NCBI GenBank assembly: GCA_035568175.1
Contig: DATMON010000018.1
Location: 248,001 to 312,000, forward strand
Direction: 5' to 3'
DNA from: AV40 sp035568175
GTDB taxonomy: Bacteria; Verrucomicrobiota; Verrucomicrobiia; Chthoniobacterales; UBA10450
DNA length: 64,000 nt
Below the pieces are notes generated by a model. The model was not told the DNA's origin. It searched no databases and saw nothing but the letters and a program-made list of their open reading frames with translations. Shown piece after piece: positions 8,204 to 16,326 of this stretch. Positions within the stretch are counted from its first letter, which is position 1. Each line of letters opens with the position of its first letter. A program made the position numbers and the translations under genes.

Positions 8204-8680
8204 GTGAGGACGGCGCTTGTTGCTTTGCTGATCTTGAGCGGTGTTGCCGGCGCTTACGCCGGTCAGGTGAAGCTTTTCGCCGGTGCGCGATTTGATGCGA
8301 AGACGTGGGCCAATTTGCAGACATTTGATGTGCGGACGTTGAGTAAGGGCAAGGCGCTCGATGCGCATGTCGGCCAGGTGGTTGAACTGCATTTTCAGTT
8401 TCGCTCCAAGGATCTTCGGCATCTCAAACCGAATTGGTATCAGGCGTCAGTCTGGCAGACAGCGCCGGAAGGAAGACGAGGCTTCGTTAGCGTTCCGGTA
8501 ATGGTCGCCAACACCGATGTGAACGCGTTCAGGGCGTTCGCGACAGATCCGCACGCGACGTCCGATCTGAAGGTTTACGGCCAGGTGCTGTACGATTTCG
8601 CTATTAACTACGTGTTCGTTCGCGTGATCGGAACCGGTACGTTGGTTGATAGCGACGGATACACGAATGTCACGTGGTGA
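8204..8680 (+). CDS. Small exported protein of unknown function
   Basis: I choose GTG at 8204 because a GGAG ribosome site (8195-8198) precedes it and the product then begins directly with a signal peptide (VRTALVALLILSGVAGAYAG). An ATG at 8180 in the same frame would overlap the VOC gene by 22 bases. The mature part (about 138 residues) has a beta-rich pattern including YQASVWQ, FVSVPVMVANTD and YVFVRVIGTGTLV. I do not recognise a domain. It probably acts in the periplasm. Confidence 0.65.
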   Translation: MRTALVALLILSGVAGAYAGQVKLFAGARFDAKTWANLQTFDVRTLSKGKALDAHVGQVVELHFQFRSKDLRHLKPNWYQASVWQTAPEGRRGFVSVPVMVANTDVNAFRAFATDPHATSDLKVYGQVLYDFAINYVFVRVIGTGTLVDSDGYTNVTW

Positions 8681-8700
8681 TGGGAGCGGGGAGCGAGGAG

Positions 8701-8732
8701 CTCGCCACGGCGAGTCCGTCCGAACGGCGGAC
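8701..8732 (+). repeat. Double-hairpin repeat, type A, copy 3
   Basis: CTCGCCACGGCGAG then GTCCGTCCGAACGGCGGAC, as at 7728. It lies 18 bases before a type B unit, so the two types occur side by side here. Confidence 0.75.
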
Positions 8733-8750
8733 AAGGAAGCAAAGAGCGAG

Positions 8751-8784
8751 GTCGCCATGGCGACTTCGTCCGTTGGCGAAGAGG
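8751..8784 (+). repeat. Double-hairpin repeat, type B, copy 2
   Basis: GTCGCCATGGCGAC is followed by CTTCGTCCGTTGGCGAAG; it differs from the copy at 5030 by one base in the first loop. Confidence 0.75.
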
Positions 8785-9237
8785 TCGGCGGTTAACGGTC
8801 GGCGAGGATTTTTTTGGCGGTGCGACGCGCATTATCTCCAGCTAGCGGGACACGCAGCAAAACTTCTCCGACCGACGATGCGTTTTTCGATCGGACGGCG
8901 TCGTTGAATGATTTGTCGAGCCGACGAAAATTTTTGTCGGGTTTTATCTTTATTCTGCGACCAGTCGCGCTGATTTCATTATTGCTCACTGTTAATCACC
9001 TCGTCTTACCAAACATACTTCGGATTTCGGGTCCGAAGCGGATGCTTCGGGAAAGCTGAAAGTAGAACAACCGAGGGCCGTGGAGGCATGGGCTGAGCAA
9101 AGTGGAGCTGGTGTTGTCTAACCTGCGACGGAACAAACAACCGCGGATTACACGGATAAAACGGATTTCGGAAGCAAAGGCGGACTACAGACAATGGACC
9201 ATTGGACACGGAAAGCTGAAATCCTGACAACTGAAAC

Positions 9238-9810
9238 ATGAGACGATTTATCCTCGCGGCGGTTTGTTTACTGATTGCACTCGTTCACCCGATCAACGGT
9301 CAGGACGCTAATAGAACACCGGGCACGCAGCCCAAATCGAAACCTAACGCTGCCCGCGTCCACGTGTCACCCAGACAATCGCAACGATCATCGACCGAAC
9401 GCGCGCCAGTCAACAATGTGCGGCTCAGTTACGCGGATGCACTGCAACGATACCGGCATCAGCGGCACAGTCGCGTTTGGTGGAAACAACATTTCGCGGT
9501 CATCGTACTTGCCGGAGGCGGATATTATTATTGGGACGCGGGTTATTGGTTCCCGGCGTGGGGTTACGATCCGGTCTACGAATATTACGATTATGACGGG
9601 CCGATTTATACCTACGGCAATCTGCTGCCGGACCAGGTGATCCTGAATGTGCAGCGCGCGCTTCAGGAAGAAGGCTATTACGGCGGGACACTCAACGGTG
9701 CCCTGAGTTCGGCAACGCGTCAGGCGATTGCGGCTTATCAACAAGACGCCGGATTGTTTGTCACGGGAATAGTCGATGCGCCAACGGTAGCAGCGCTCGG
9801 ACTGGAGTGA
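9238..9810 (+). CDS. Exported peptidoglycan-binding-domain protein
   Basis: The 190-residue product has a signal peptide (cleavage near residue 21, after INGQ), a basic low-complexity stretch, an unusual aromatic segment (GGGYYYWDAGYWFPAWGYDP, about residues 97-116) and a C-terminal PG_binding_1 domain (about residues 135-190: VQRALQEEGYYGGTLNGAL, TRQAIAAYQQDAGL). Such domains bind cell-wall peptidoglycan. The last 95 residues are clearly paralogous to the end of the protein at 21570. It is likely to sit in the periplasm or at the cell wall; there is no enzymatic domain. Confidence 0.85.
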   Translation: MRRFILAAVCLLIALVHPINGQDANRTPGTQPKSKPNAARVHVSPRQSQRSSTERAPVNNVRLSYADALQRYRHQRHSRVWWKQHFAVIVLAGGGYYYWDAGYWFPAWGYDPVYEYYDYDGPIYTYGNLLPDQVILNVQRALQEEGYYGGTLNGALSSATRQAIAAYQQDAGLFVTGIVDAPTVAALGLE

Positions 9811-9825
9811 GGAGAGAGAAGCGGA

Positions 9826-10503
9826 ATGGAGCGAAGGGCGAAGGGCGAAGACCAGGGAGCGTGGCGTTGGTTGAGCGCGATCGAGCTTGCAATCGGCGCG
9901 GCCATCGTCATCGGTCATAACGTTTATCACGTTGTCCCGAACGAGGTGCCGATCTTGTTTGTGCTCGGTTTGCTTTCCGTCCGGCTTCGGGATGGACGTT
10001 GGTCCGCGATCGGATTTAAACGGCCGAATTCGTGGACATTGATCTTCTTGATCGCGCTCGTTGCCGCGGCGTTAAGAATTGTGCTCGGCAATTTTGTGAT
10101 CGAGCCAATGGCCGCGCATTTCTGGCCGCCGATCAAGGCGCCCGGTGGCGTCGAGCCTATCGTTGGCAACCTGAAGCTGGCGTTGCTCTACTTGGCTATC
10201 GTCTGGACGTTCGCTGCGTTTGGCGAAGAGGTTTCGTACCGCGGTTATCTCACCATTCGCGCGGCGGACATCGGCAAACGGTCCGCCACTGCTTTCTGGA
10301 TCGCGACGATCCTGGTGTCAGTGCTGTTTGGTTATGGTCATTATTATAAGGGACCGACCGGGATTCTCGATTCGAGTGTAGCCGGTTTGATTCTGGGATC
10401 GGCTTACATTTTGGCTGGACGTAATCTTTGGGTGGCTGTTTTGGCGCATGGATTTATCGACACGTTCGGCGTCGCGGCAGCGTATTTTGGGTGGGCGGAC
10501 TGA
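9826..10503 (+). CDS. CPBP-family intramembrane metalloprotease (Abi/CAAX type)
   Basis: This 225-residue polytopic membrane protein has the three CPBP glutamate-protease motifs: EEVSYRGY (Glu134, Glu135, Arg139), GYGHYY (His172) and HGFID (His208, Asp212). The family includes CAAX prenyl proteases, bacteriocin-immunity proteins and scaffold proteins; the substrate here is unknown. The first dozen residues (MERRAKGEDQGAW) are encoded by spacer-type repeat DNA, so the true start may be a later codon such as the TTG at residue 16. Confidence 0.85.
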   Translation: MERRAKGEDQGAWRWLSAIELAIGAAIVIGHNVYHVVPNEVPILFVLGLLSVRLRDGRWSAIGFKRPNSWTLIFLIALVAAALRIVLGNFVIEPMAAHFWPPIKAPGGVEPIVGNLKLALLYLAIVWTFAAFGEEVSYRGYLTIRAADIGKRSATAFWIATILVSVLFGYGHYYKGPTGILDSSVAGLILGSAYILAGRNLWVAVLAHGFIDTFGVAAAYFGWAD

Positions 10504-10852
10504 AGAGAAAAGCTGAAATCCTGAAAGCTGAAACGCTGAAAAACTGAATGGAGCGAATGGGATGAGCGACATGGCCGGAGAAGCTGCGAGGGTAGCGGTC
10601 GAGCGCTGCGGGAGCAGCCGAGATACAATGGAGCGCGCTGTGGAAGTTTTTAGACGCTGAAAGAATGAGCGGCCGACGCCGATACATATCAGGCTTGTTT
10701 TCGCGTCAGAGACTTTCAATCCTACGGTTATGAACGAACAAAAGCTTGTGCAGGATGCTTATGCAGTGAAAAAGGAAAGTTGAGGCGTGGAGAGGTTGAG
10801 AAGTTGAGGAGAACGGGAAAACTAAAAGGCTGACATAAAAGGGATCAGACCG
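10504..10852. other. Intergenic region with an 89-bp repeat
   Basis: The spacer is made of gctgaaa-type text, one copy of the 'gatgagcgacatggccgg' repeat (10546-10634), about 100 bases of unclassified DNA, then gttgaga-type text. There is no gene. Confidence 0.65.
10546..10634 (+). repeat. 89-bp repeat (family D), copy 1
   Basis: This copy contains gatgagcgacatggccgg, then gtcgagcgctgcgggagc and cgagatacaatggagcg. A near-identical copy lies at 18443-18538, and two inverted tandem copies lie at 21271-21428. All copies sit between genes. Confidence 0.8.
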
Positions 10853-12190
10853 ATGCCAAGTGTATTGATCATTGAGGATGATGAAGCTGGCCGCCGGGCC
10901 ATAGCCAAGTTGTTCGCGCGGGCAGATTGGAAAGTTTTTGAGGCCGCAGATGGCGATTCCGGAGTGGAACTCGCTCTCCGGAACCAGCCGGAAGTTATTT
11001 TATGCGACTTGCTGATGCCGAAGTCGAATGGTTTCCAAGTTTGTCGGACCATCCGGCAACAGCTCCAGCCGACAAAGATCATCGTGGTGTCGGGACGGGA
11101 TTTTGCGGTCGATCGCGCGAGCGCGCTGGAAGCCGGTGCGGACGAGTTTCTGCTGAAGCCGATAACATGGGAAGCTCTGCAGGAGTCAATCGATCGACTT
11201 TTAAAACCGATTCCGGAGCGACCACGCGCGACGGCTTCCCCTGAGGAACTCGATTCGGTGCCGCCGCGGATAAAGTTATGGGGCGTGCGCGGCTCGCTCC
11301 CGGTGCCCGGGCCGGGGACGAACCGGTATGGAGGCAATACCAGTTGCGTGGAAGTCCGGGCAGATGGCGAAATTATCGTGCTCGACGCCGGCACCGGGAT
11401 TCGTGGTCTCGGTCTTGCGTTGGAAAAGGAGCTGGGACCGGAGACGATCAAGCTGACTCTTCTCATTACCCACACGCACTGGGATCACATCCAGGGTCTG
11501 CCCTTCTTTCCCCCCGCCTACAACCGCAAGAATCTGATCCGGATCCTGGGTTATGAAGGAGCGCGTGCTGGTCTGGGCACGATCCTGGCCGGGCAGATGG
11601 AGACGCCCTTTTTCCCAGTGAGCTTGCATGAATTGCAAAGTCATCTGGTGATCGAAGAACTTAAGGAGATGGAGTTTCACATCGGCAAGGTCAAAGTAGA
11701 GGCCAAGTTTGCGAACCATCCGGGCATCTGCGCTGGCTATCGGCTCTTTACCAGCGCCGGATCGATCGCATACATGCCAGACAACGAGCCGTACGAATCT
11801 CTCAAACTGCAACTTGCGGCCCAGGATGGAATCGATAAGAACCAAGCGCGAGATTTTGCCGGTGGGGAGCGGGCCAAGATGGTGGAGTTCTTACGCGATT
11901 GCGACGTGGCGATTCTGGACTCGCAATATACGGATGAGGAATACAAGGGGCACATTGGATGGGGGCATAGCTCACTGAGCAGCGCCGTCCTGCTTGCGCT
12001 GGATGCGAATGTGAAAAGGGTTCTACTTTTTCATCACGATCCCAGCCACGACGATGACATGATCGATGGAATGGTGGAGCAGGCGCGGGAGCTGGTAAGG
12101 AAAAGCGGAAAGGCAATGGTGATTGAAGGGGCGTGCGAAGGCGCCGAGATCGAACTGAAGTTACCAGCAGCGGCAGCTGCGCGACGCTGA
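10853..12190 (+). CDS. Receiver domain fused to an MBL-fold metallo-hydrolase
   Basis: The 445-residue protein joins an N-terminal CheY-like receiver (residues 1-122; phospho-acceptor Asp52 in LCDLLMP, conserved Lys in LLKPI) to a metallo-beta-lactamase-fold hydrolase (from about residue 138: WGVRGSLPVPGPGTNRYGGN; metal site HTHWDH at 207-212; later HPG, MPDNEP and HHDP). The hydrolase part resembles PhnP/RNase Z-like phosphodiesterases. The simplest reading is a phosphorylation-controlled phosphodiesterase, but the substrate is unknown. No histidine kinase is encoded nearby. The ATG is preceded by weakly purine-rich sequence. Confidence 0.9.
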   Translation: MPSVLIIEDDEAGRRAIAKLFARADWKVFEAADGDSGVELALRNQPEVILCDLLMPKSNGFQVCRTIRQQLQPTKIIVVSGRDFAVDRASALEAGADEFLLKPITWEALQESIDRLLKPIPERPRATASPEELDSVPPRIKLWGVRGSLPVPGPGTNRYGGNTSCVEVRADGEIIVLDAGTGIRGLGLALEKELGPETIKLTLLITHTHWDHIQGLPFFPPAYNRKNLIRILGYEGARAGLGTILAGQMETPFFPVSLHELQSHLVIEELKEMEFHIGKVKVEAKFANHPGICAGYRLFTSAGSIAYMPDNEPYESLKLQLAAQDGIDKNQARDFAGGERAKMVEFLRDCDVAILDSQYTDEEYKGHIGWGHSSLSSAVLLALDANVKRVLLFHHDPSHDDDMIDGMVEQARELVRKSGKAMVIEGACEGAEIELKLPAAAAARR

Positions 12191-12257
12191 AAAGCTGAAA
12201 CGCTGAAAACTGAAAAGCTGAAAAAAAGTTGTTGAGAAGTTGAGAGGGTGAGAAGCC

Positions 12258-13274
12258 ATGATTCAAAGCGCGCGTATCCGCGGCGTAGTGGCGCCTGTTC
12301 TTACGCCGTTCAAAACCGATCTTTCTCCTGATAGGGAACGATTCATCGCGCATTGCAAATGGCTGTTGTCGCAGAACTGCGGGCTCGCCCCGTTCGGCAC
12401 GACCAGTGAAGGAAATTCGCTGGCGGCCGATGAGCGCTCGATGCTGCTCGATGCGCTGGTCGAGGCTGGGGTCGATGCGTCGCGCATGATGCCGGGCACC
12501 GGCTGTTGCTCGATCACGGAGACGGTCAAGCTCACCGCGCAGGCGGTGAAGCATGGTTGCGCAGGCGTCTTGATGCTGCCGCCTTTCTATTATAAGGGGG
12601 TCGGCGAAGAAGGTCTCTACCGTTACTTCAGCGAAGTTGTGCAGCGCGTCGGCGATGCGCAGCTGAAAATTTATCTCTACCACATCCCGCCGGTCGCGGT
12701 GGTCGGCATTACGCCGGGATTGGTCGAGCGCCTGCTTGCGGCTTACCCGAACGCAATCGCCGGGATGAAAGACAGTTCAGGCGATTGGAACAATACCAAG
12801 ACTTTCCTCGACGCGTTCGCCAAATCCGGCTTCGATGTTTTTGTCGGCAGCGAATCCTTTCTGCTCGCCAGCATGCGCAACGGTGGCGTCGGCACTATTT
12901 CGGCGACGGCCAACGTCAACCCGGCCGCAATTCACGCACTCTATGTTGCTGCCACATCCGGCGTCGAGGGTCCGCCTCCGCGCGACCAGCCTTCGCGTAA
13001 AGCTATGGCGAGTCGAGAGGCTACGGCGCGACTAGACCCGGAGGGTCTGCAGACAAAGTTAAATGTCGTGCGCGACGTGTTCGGCAAGAAGTTCCCGATG
13101 ATAAGCGCGTTGAAGCAGACCATCGCGATTTACGCGAACGATCCGGCGTGGCGGAGGGTGCGGCCGCCGCTGGTCGAACTTACGGCCGAGCAGGTAAAGA
13201 AACTCGCCGCGGAACTCAAAGCGATCGGATTCACGATGGGGGAACTCCCTAAAGCGCTGAACGTTGACACCTGA
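12258..13274 (+). CDS. DapA-family lyase/aldolase with an in-frame repeat insertion
   Basis: This is a dihydrodipicolinate synthase/N-acetylneuraminate lyase-family (beta/alpha)8 enzyme. GTTSEG (48-53), YHIPP (Tyr141) and GMKDSSGDW (Lys171, the Schiff-base lysine) are in place. True lysine-pathway DapA cannot be separated from other family aldolases by eye. At 338 residues it is longer than the usual ~295. Residues about 236-263 (GPPPRDQPSRKAMASREATA and onward) look foreign to the fold and are encoded by palindromic repeat-like DNA (12965-13045). It follows the REC-MBL gene after a 67-base repeat spacer. Confidence 0.88.
   Translation: MIQSARIRGVVAPVLTPFKTDLSPDRERFIAHCKWLLSQNCGLAPFGTTSEGNSLAADERSMLLDALVEAGVDASRMMPGTGCCSITETVKLTAQAVKHGCAGVLMLPPFYYKGVGEEGLYRYFSEVVQRVGDAQLKIYLYHIPPVAVVGITPGLVERLLAAYPNAIAGMKDSSGDWNNTKTFLDAFAKSGFDVFVGSESFLLASMRNGGVGTISATANVNPAAIHALYVAATSGVEGPPPRDQPSRKAMASREATARLDPEGLQTKLNVVRDVFGKKFPMISALKQTIAIYANDPAWRRVRPPLVELTAEQVKKLAAELKAIGFTMGELPKALNVDT
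12965..13045 (+). repeat. Palindromic repeat-like insertion inside the DapA-family gene
   Basis: The stretch opens with gagggtccgcc and closes with cccggagggtc; internal pieces (tcgcgtaaagctatggcga and ctacggcgcga) resemble the tccgcctacgctaggtct piece at 361. The encoded peptide is Pro/Arg/Ala-rich and interrupts a helical part of the fold. Confidence 0.5.
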
Positions 13275-13331
13275 AAGCCCGCCACGGCGGGTAAACTTCT
13301 TGCGGAATGTCGGAGATCGAAAGATCGTTTT

Positions 13332-13748
13332 ATGATGCGATTTTTGGTTCTTTTCCTGACAATTTCGGCCGGCGTGAGTCCCGTCTGCGCAAATTTGGGC
13401 GATGGTGATGACAAGATTGATGTTTCTTATGGCGATCTGGTCGAGCGTCACCTGCACGACGACGGAACTGTCAGCACTCTTTATCAAAAGAATCCGTATC
13501 GTTACTTGGTAGTCTTCGATAAGCAGATGAGCGTTTTGGAAAAGTATTCTCGCGTCGATGGCAAGGATCTGTCGGAAAAAGAGATCGCAAAATTCCTACG
13601 GGCCAACGCAGGCCGAACGGCGAAGTGGGCCAGCCCTACATCGAAGGAAGGACGCGTATTTGAGCGGAGCGATCACAAAGCTGAAGCAACCTGCGGCAAG
13701 GAGAACAATCGATTGACGCTGACGGTGCGGATGGTTGGAGGGAAGTAA
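13332..13748 (+). CDS. Small exported protein of unknown function
   Basis: The 138-residue product starts with a clear signal peptide (MMRFLVLFLTISAGVSPVCA). The mature part contains DLVERHLHDDGTVSTLYQKN and a C-terminal TLTVRMVGGK strand, compatible with a small beta-rich periplasmic protein. I do not recognise a family. A short GC-rich hairpin (cccgccacggcggg, about 13278-13291) lies in the spacer before it. Confidence 0.6.
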   Translation: MMRFLVLFLTISAGVSPVCANLGDGDDKIDVSYGDLVERHLHDDGTVSTLYQKNPYRYLVVFDKQMSVLEKYSRVDGKDLSEKEIAKFLRANAGRTAKWASPTSKEGRVFERSDHKAEATCGKENNRLTLTVRMVGGK

Positions 13749-13845
13749 GTTGGGGCGTTGAGGGAGAAGTTGAGCGGTTGAGAAGTTGAAACGGAGAAAG
13801 CCGGAAACGCGGAAAACTGAAAAGCGGAACGAGAAGGGCTAACTG

Positions 13846-14313
13846 TTAGCGCCGGCCGCCGCCCCAATCTTCGAACGAATTGTAAACAGACAGCGCATAA
13901 TAGTAGATGAAGCCGTCCGGACGGGAGGCGACACTGTGGCCATGGCCAAACATTGCTTCGACATCGCGCGTCGTGGTGCGCCCGCGAACAAACGATCCGA
14001 TTCTGCGCGTGTAAAAATCGTTCGCTGATTCCTGCGCGATATAGGCAGGCGGGGTGATCAGGATACCGCTATGATTGAACCGAAACGCAAGCACGTCGGC
14101 ACCGTAACCGTGACGCAGCGGGTCGGCGGTATCGATCCAGGGCGCATCAAACAGCCCGAGCTTATGAAATAACGGCGAATCCGGCTGGACGATGTAATAG
14201 CCGTTGCGCGGTCCAATCGAAACGTAATGCGAATGGTCGTCAGTCCATGAGTTCGCGCAACTGAATGACGCGAGCAGAAAAATGAGAACGGTCGCTAAGA
14301 CGCAACTCTTCAT
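13846..14313 (-). CDS. Small exported protein with a BamE/SmpA-like tail
   Basis: I place the start at the ATG at 14313, giving 155 residues that begin with a signal peptide (MKSCVLATVLIFLLASFSCA). Upstream codons in the same frame are encoded by spacer repeat DNA. The C-terminal part (VRGRTTTRDVEAMFGHGHSV, then YYYALSVY) resembles the SmpA/OmlA (BamE) pattern of a G-x-T-T-x-x-x-V-x-x-x-F-G strand-helix. A direct role in outer-membrane assembly is not claimed. It is transcribed divergently from the gene at 14447. Confidence 0.6.
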   Translation of the reverse strand: MKSCVLATVLIFLLASFSCANSWTDDHSHYVSIGPRNGYYIVQPDSPLFHKLGLFDAPWIDTADPLRHGYGADVLAFRFNHSGILITPPAYIAQESANDFYTRRIGSFVRGRTTTRDVEAMFGHGHSVASRPDGFIYYYALSVYNSFEDWGGGRR

Positions 14314-14446
14314 CTGGACAGAAATATACATGAAAAGGGCGTTGAGGCGTTGAGGTGTTGAGGGCGGGAAATGCGGAAAGCGGAAATGGGAAGAGGGCGG
14401 AAGAAGTTCGCTTCGGTTGTTCAGTTCATATAAAAGTAACCGAGCA

Positions 14447-14728
14447 ATGGAACGATCCGGCAAACTTCGTCGCAGCGTGGTTGTCTCATTAACGATCACA
14501 GCCAGTCTCACTGTCGCCAGTTGCTGCGATCGAGGGACTTCTCCTGCGGAGCGAGCCGGACACAGCGCATGGTGGCGGTTTTGGCATAATGAATCCTGGT
14601 GCGGTAGTGGCTACTCCCATGGCGGGGCATACGGCTATTACGGCTCGGGCAGCGGACGCGCTCCCTCCGGGTCTGCCACTTCCCGCGGTGGATTCGGTGG
14701 CGCCGCTCATGGCTTCGGGGGCGGATGA
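14447..14728 (+). CDS. Small YgiB-like Gly-rich lipoprotein, coupled to the synthetase gene
   Basis: The 93-residue product starts MERSGKLRRSVVVSLTITAS and has a possible lipoprotein cysteine in VASCC. The tail is Gly/Ser-rich with TSRGGFGGAAHGFGGG. E. coli YgiB (DUF1190), encoded just before the glutathionylspermidine-synthase-like ygiC, is also a lipoprotein ending in a comparable RGGFG tail, so this looks like a shortened counterpart. Its stop overlaps the next start as ATGA, which supports it as a real gene despite its small size. Confidence 0.65.
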   Translation: MERSGKLRRSVVVSLTITASLTVASCCDRGTSPAERAGHSAWWRFWHNESWCGSGYSHGGAYGYYGSGSGRAPSGSATSRGGFGGAAHGFGGG

Positions 14729-15846
14729 AACGAATCGCGCTGGCGCCGCGCCCGAATTGGAAGGAGCGACTCGAGTCGACCGGTCTGACCTTTCACTCGC
14801 TCGGCGGAAAGACGTATTGGGATGAGAGTGCGTGCTTTGAGTTTAGCTCTAATGAAGTGGATGAGCTTGAGGGTGCCACAAACCAGTTGCATGAAATGTG
14901 TATTGCTGCGGTGAAACGTGTGATCGAAGGCAACGAGTTCGAGCGGCTGAAAATTCCACCAGACTATGTCCGTCTGATTATCGATTCATGGAACCGAGAC
15001 GAGCGTTCATTGTACGGCCGAATCGATTTGGCATATGACGGTCTGACTCCGCCAAAGATGTTGGAATACAACGCGGACACACCGACCGCGTTGCTGGAGG
15101 CGGCTGTCTCGCAGTGGTTTTGGCTGAAGGACGTTTTTCCGGAGGCTGATCAATTCAACTCCATTCATGAGCGCTTGATTGCGCGCTGGCAAAAATTAGG
15201 AATCTCCGGGCCGATATATTTTTCCTGTCTCAAAGAAAGCGAAGAAGATTTTTGCAATGTAGAGTATCTGCGCGACACCGCGATCCAGGCCGGACTGCTA
15301 ACACAACAAATTTACGTCGAAGACATAGGCTGGAATCGGGAAAAAATGCGATTTGTCGATTTGGCGGAATTTCCGATCGATTGCTTGTTCAAGCTCTACC
15401 CGTGGGAATGGATGCTGGCTGATCGCTTTGCACCCATGCTCCTGCAGGAAACGATGCGAGTCATCGAACCGGCCTGGAAATTGATTCTGAGCAACAAAGC
15501 CATTCTTCCAATTCTTTGGGAGATGTTTCCCTCACATCCGAATCTTCTCCCGGCCTACACCGACCCAGGCCCCCTTGGCGGAACTTATGCAATGAAGCCT
15601 CTTTATAGCCGTGAGGGTGCGAACGTGGTCTTGAAGCACGCCAGCGCGGAACTGGCAGCCGCTGGGAATTACGGGTCCGAGGGCTATATTTTTCAAGAGC
15701 TACATTTGCTTCCGAGGTTCGACAATAATTTTGCGGTTATCGGTTCGTGGATCATCGGAGAAGAGGCGGCGGGCATCGGCATTCGCGAAGACACGAATCC
15801 AATCACGCAAAACAACAGTCGCTTTGTCCCGCACTATCTCAGGTAG
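14725..15846 (+). CDS. Glutathionylspermidine synthase-family ATP-grasp ligase (YgiC/YjfC-like)
   Basis: The 373-residue protein belongs to the C-terminal synthetase family of glutathionylspermidine synthase. RPNWKERLESTGLTFH, YWDESACFEF, RIDLAYDG, KMLEYNADTPTALLEA, FKLYPWEWM, MKPLYSREGANV and GYIFQELHLLPRF match the family in order, and its length matches the stand-alone YgiC/YjfC type (no amidase domain). Such proteins form an amide bond using ATP; the real substrates of the YgiC group are not established. It overlaps the YgiB-like gene and faces a DUF350 gene, a combination also seen in enterobacterial yjf and ygi loci. Confidence 0.92.
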   Translation: MKRIALAPRPNWKERLESTGLTFHSLGGKTYWDESACFEFSSNEVDELEGATNQLHEMCIAAVKRVIEGNEFERLKIPPDYVRLIIDSWNRDERSLYGRIDLAYDGLTPPKMLEYNADTPTALLEAAVSQWFWLKDVFPEADQFNSIHERLIARWQKLGISGPIYFSCLKESEEDFCNVEYLRDTAIQAGLLTQQIYVEDIGWNREKMRFVDLAEFPIDCLFKLYPWEWMLADRFAPMLLQETMRVIEPAWKLILSNKAILPILWEMFPSHPNLLPAYTDPGPLGGTYAMKPLYSREGANVVLKHASAELAAAGNYGSEGYIFQELHLLPRFDNNFAVIGSWIIGEEAAGIGIREDTNPITQNNSRFVPHYLR

Positions 15847-15876
15847 CGGGAAATCCGCCGGCTAGACCGATCGCTG

Positions 15877-16188
15877 TCAGATAATTGCGGCAGCGACGAT
15901 AATGCAAACGCCCAAAACAATTGCCCCGCAGAGGACACCGACAGCGACGTTTTTGTTTTCGCACATCTCTTTTTCAAGATTGAACGGCGTGATCAAGTCA
16001 AACAATTTGAAACCGACCAAAGCGAGGATAATTCCGACTAGCCCAAAAATGATCGTCGCTAGCACCGCCATGCCAAATGAGTGCGGGTGCCAGGTGGTGG
16101 GCAACTCATCCATGGCCGCGAAACAAGAGGCCGGCGCAAGAGATAATGCGCACACCATCGTCCAAGTCCTGCGCAATGTTTTGTTCAT
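15877..16188 (-). CDS. DUF350 family membrane protein (YjfL-like)
   Basis: From the ATG at 16188 the product is 103 residues with a signal-like first helix (MNKTLRRTWTMVCALSLAPA) and two strong transmembrane segments (MAVLATIIFGLVGIILALVG and VGVLCGAIVLGVCIIVAAAI). GFKLFDLITPFNLEKEM between them is characteristic of DUF350. The function is unknown. It converges on the synthetase gene with a 30-base gap. The longer upstream frame to 16278 is repeat-derived. Confidence 0.85.
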   Translation of the reverse strand: MNKTLRRTWTMVCALSLAPASCFAAMDELPTTWHPHSFGMAVLATIIFGLVGIILALVGFKLFDLITPFNLEKEMCENKNVAVGVLCGAIVLGVCIIVAAAII

Positions 16189-16326
16189 GTTGCTATTTTG
16201 GGAGAGTCTCGCGCTAAAGACAATTCGGAAATGGGAAGCTTTAAGAAAAGCTGAAATCGGAAATGCCGAAATGCTCAAATGCGGGAAACGAACTCAAAAC
16301 AAGATTAAGAGGAAGAGCGGAACTGT

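Larger units (their letters stand above)
8681..9237. other. Intergenic region with double hairpins, no gene
   Basis: This 560-base spacer carries the type A (8701-8732) and type B (8751-8784) double-hairpin units almost back to back, then about 200 bases of ordinary-looking DNA, then repeat text including ccgcggattacacggat (9141-9157), also found at 2897-2913. The two opposed frames here (8792-8989 minus, 8814-9059 plus) show no domain or coding character. Confidence 0.6.

Noticed and set aside
8792..9059. Two opposed small frames, one ending in a hydrophobic stretch
   Set aside because: Both sit in spacer DNA without ribosome sites or similarity, and they contradict each other.
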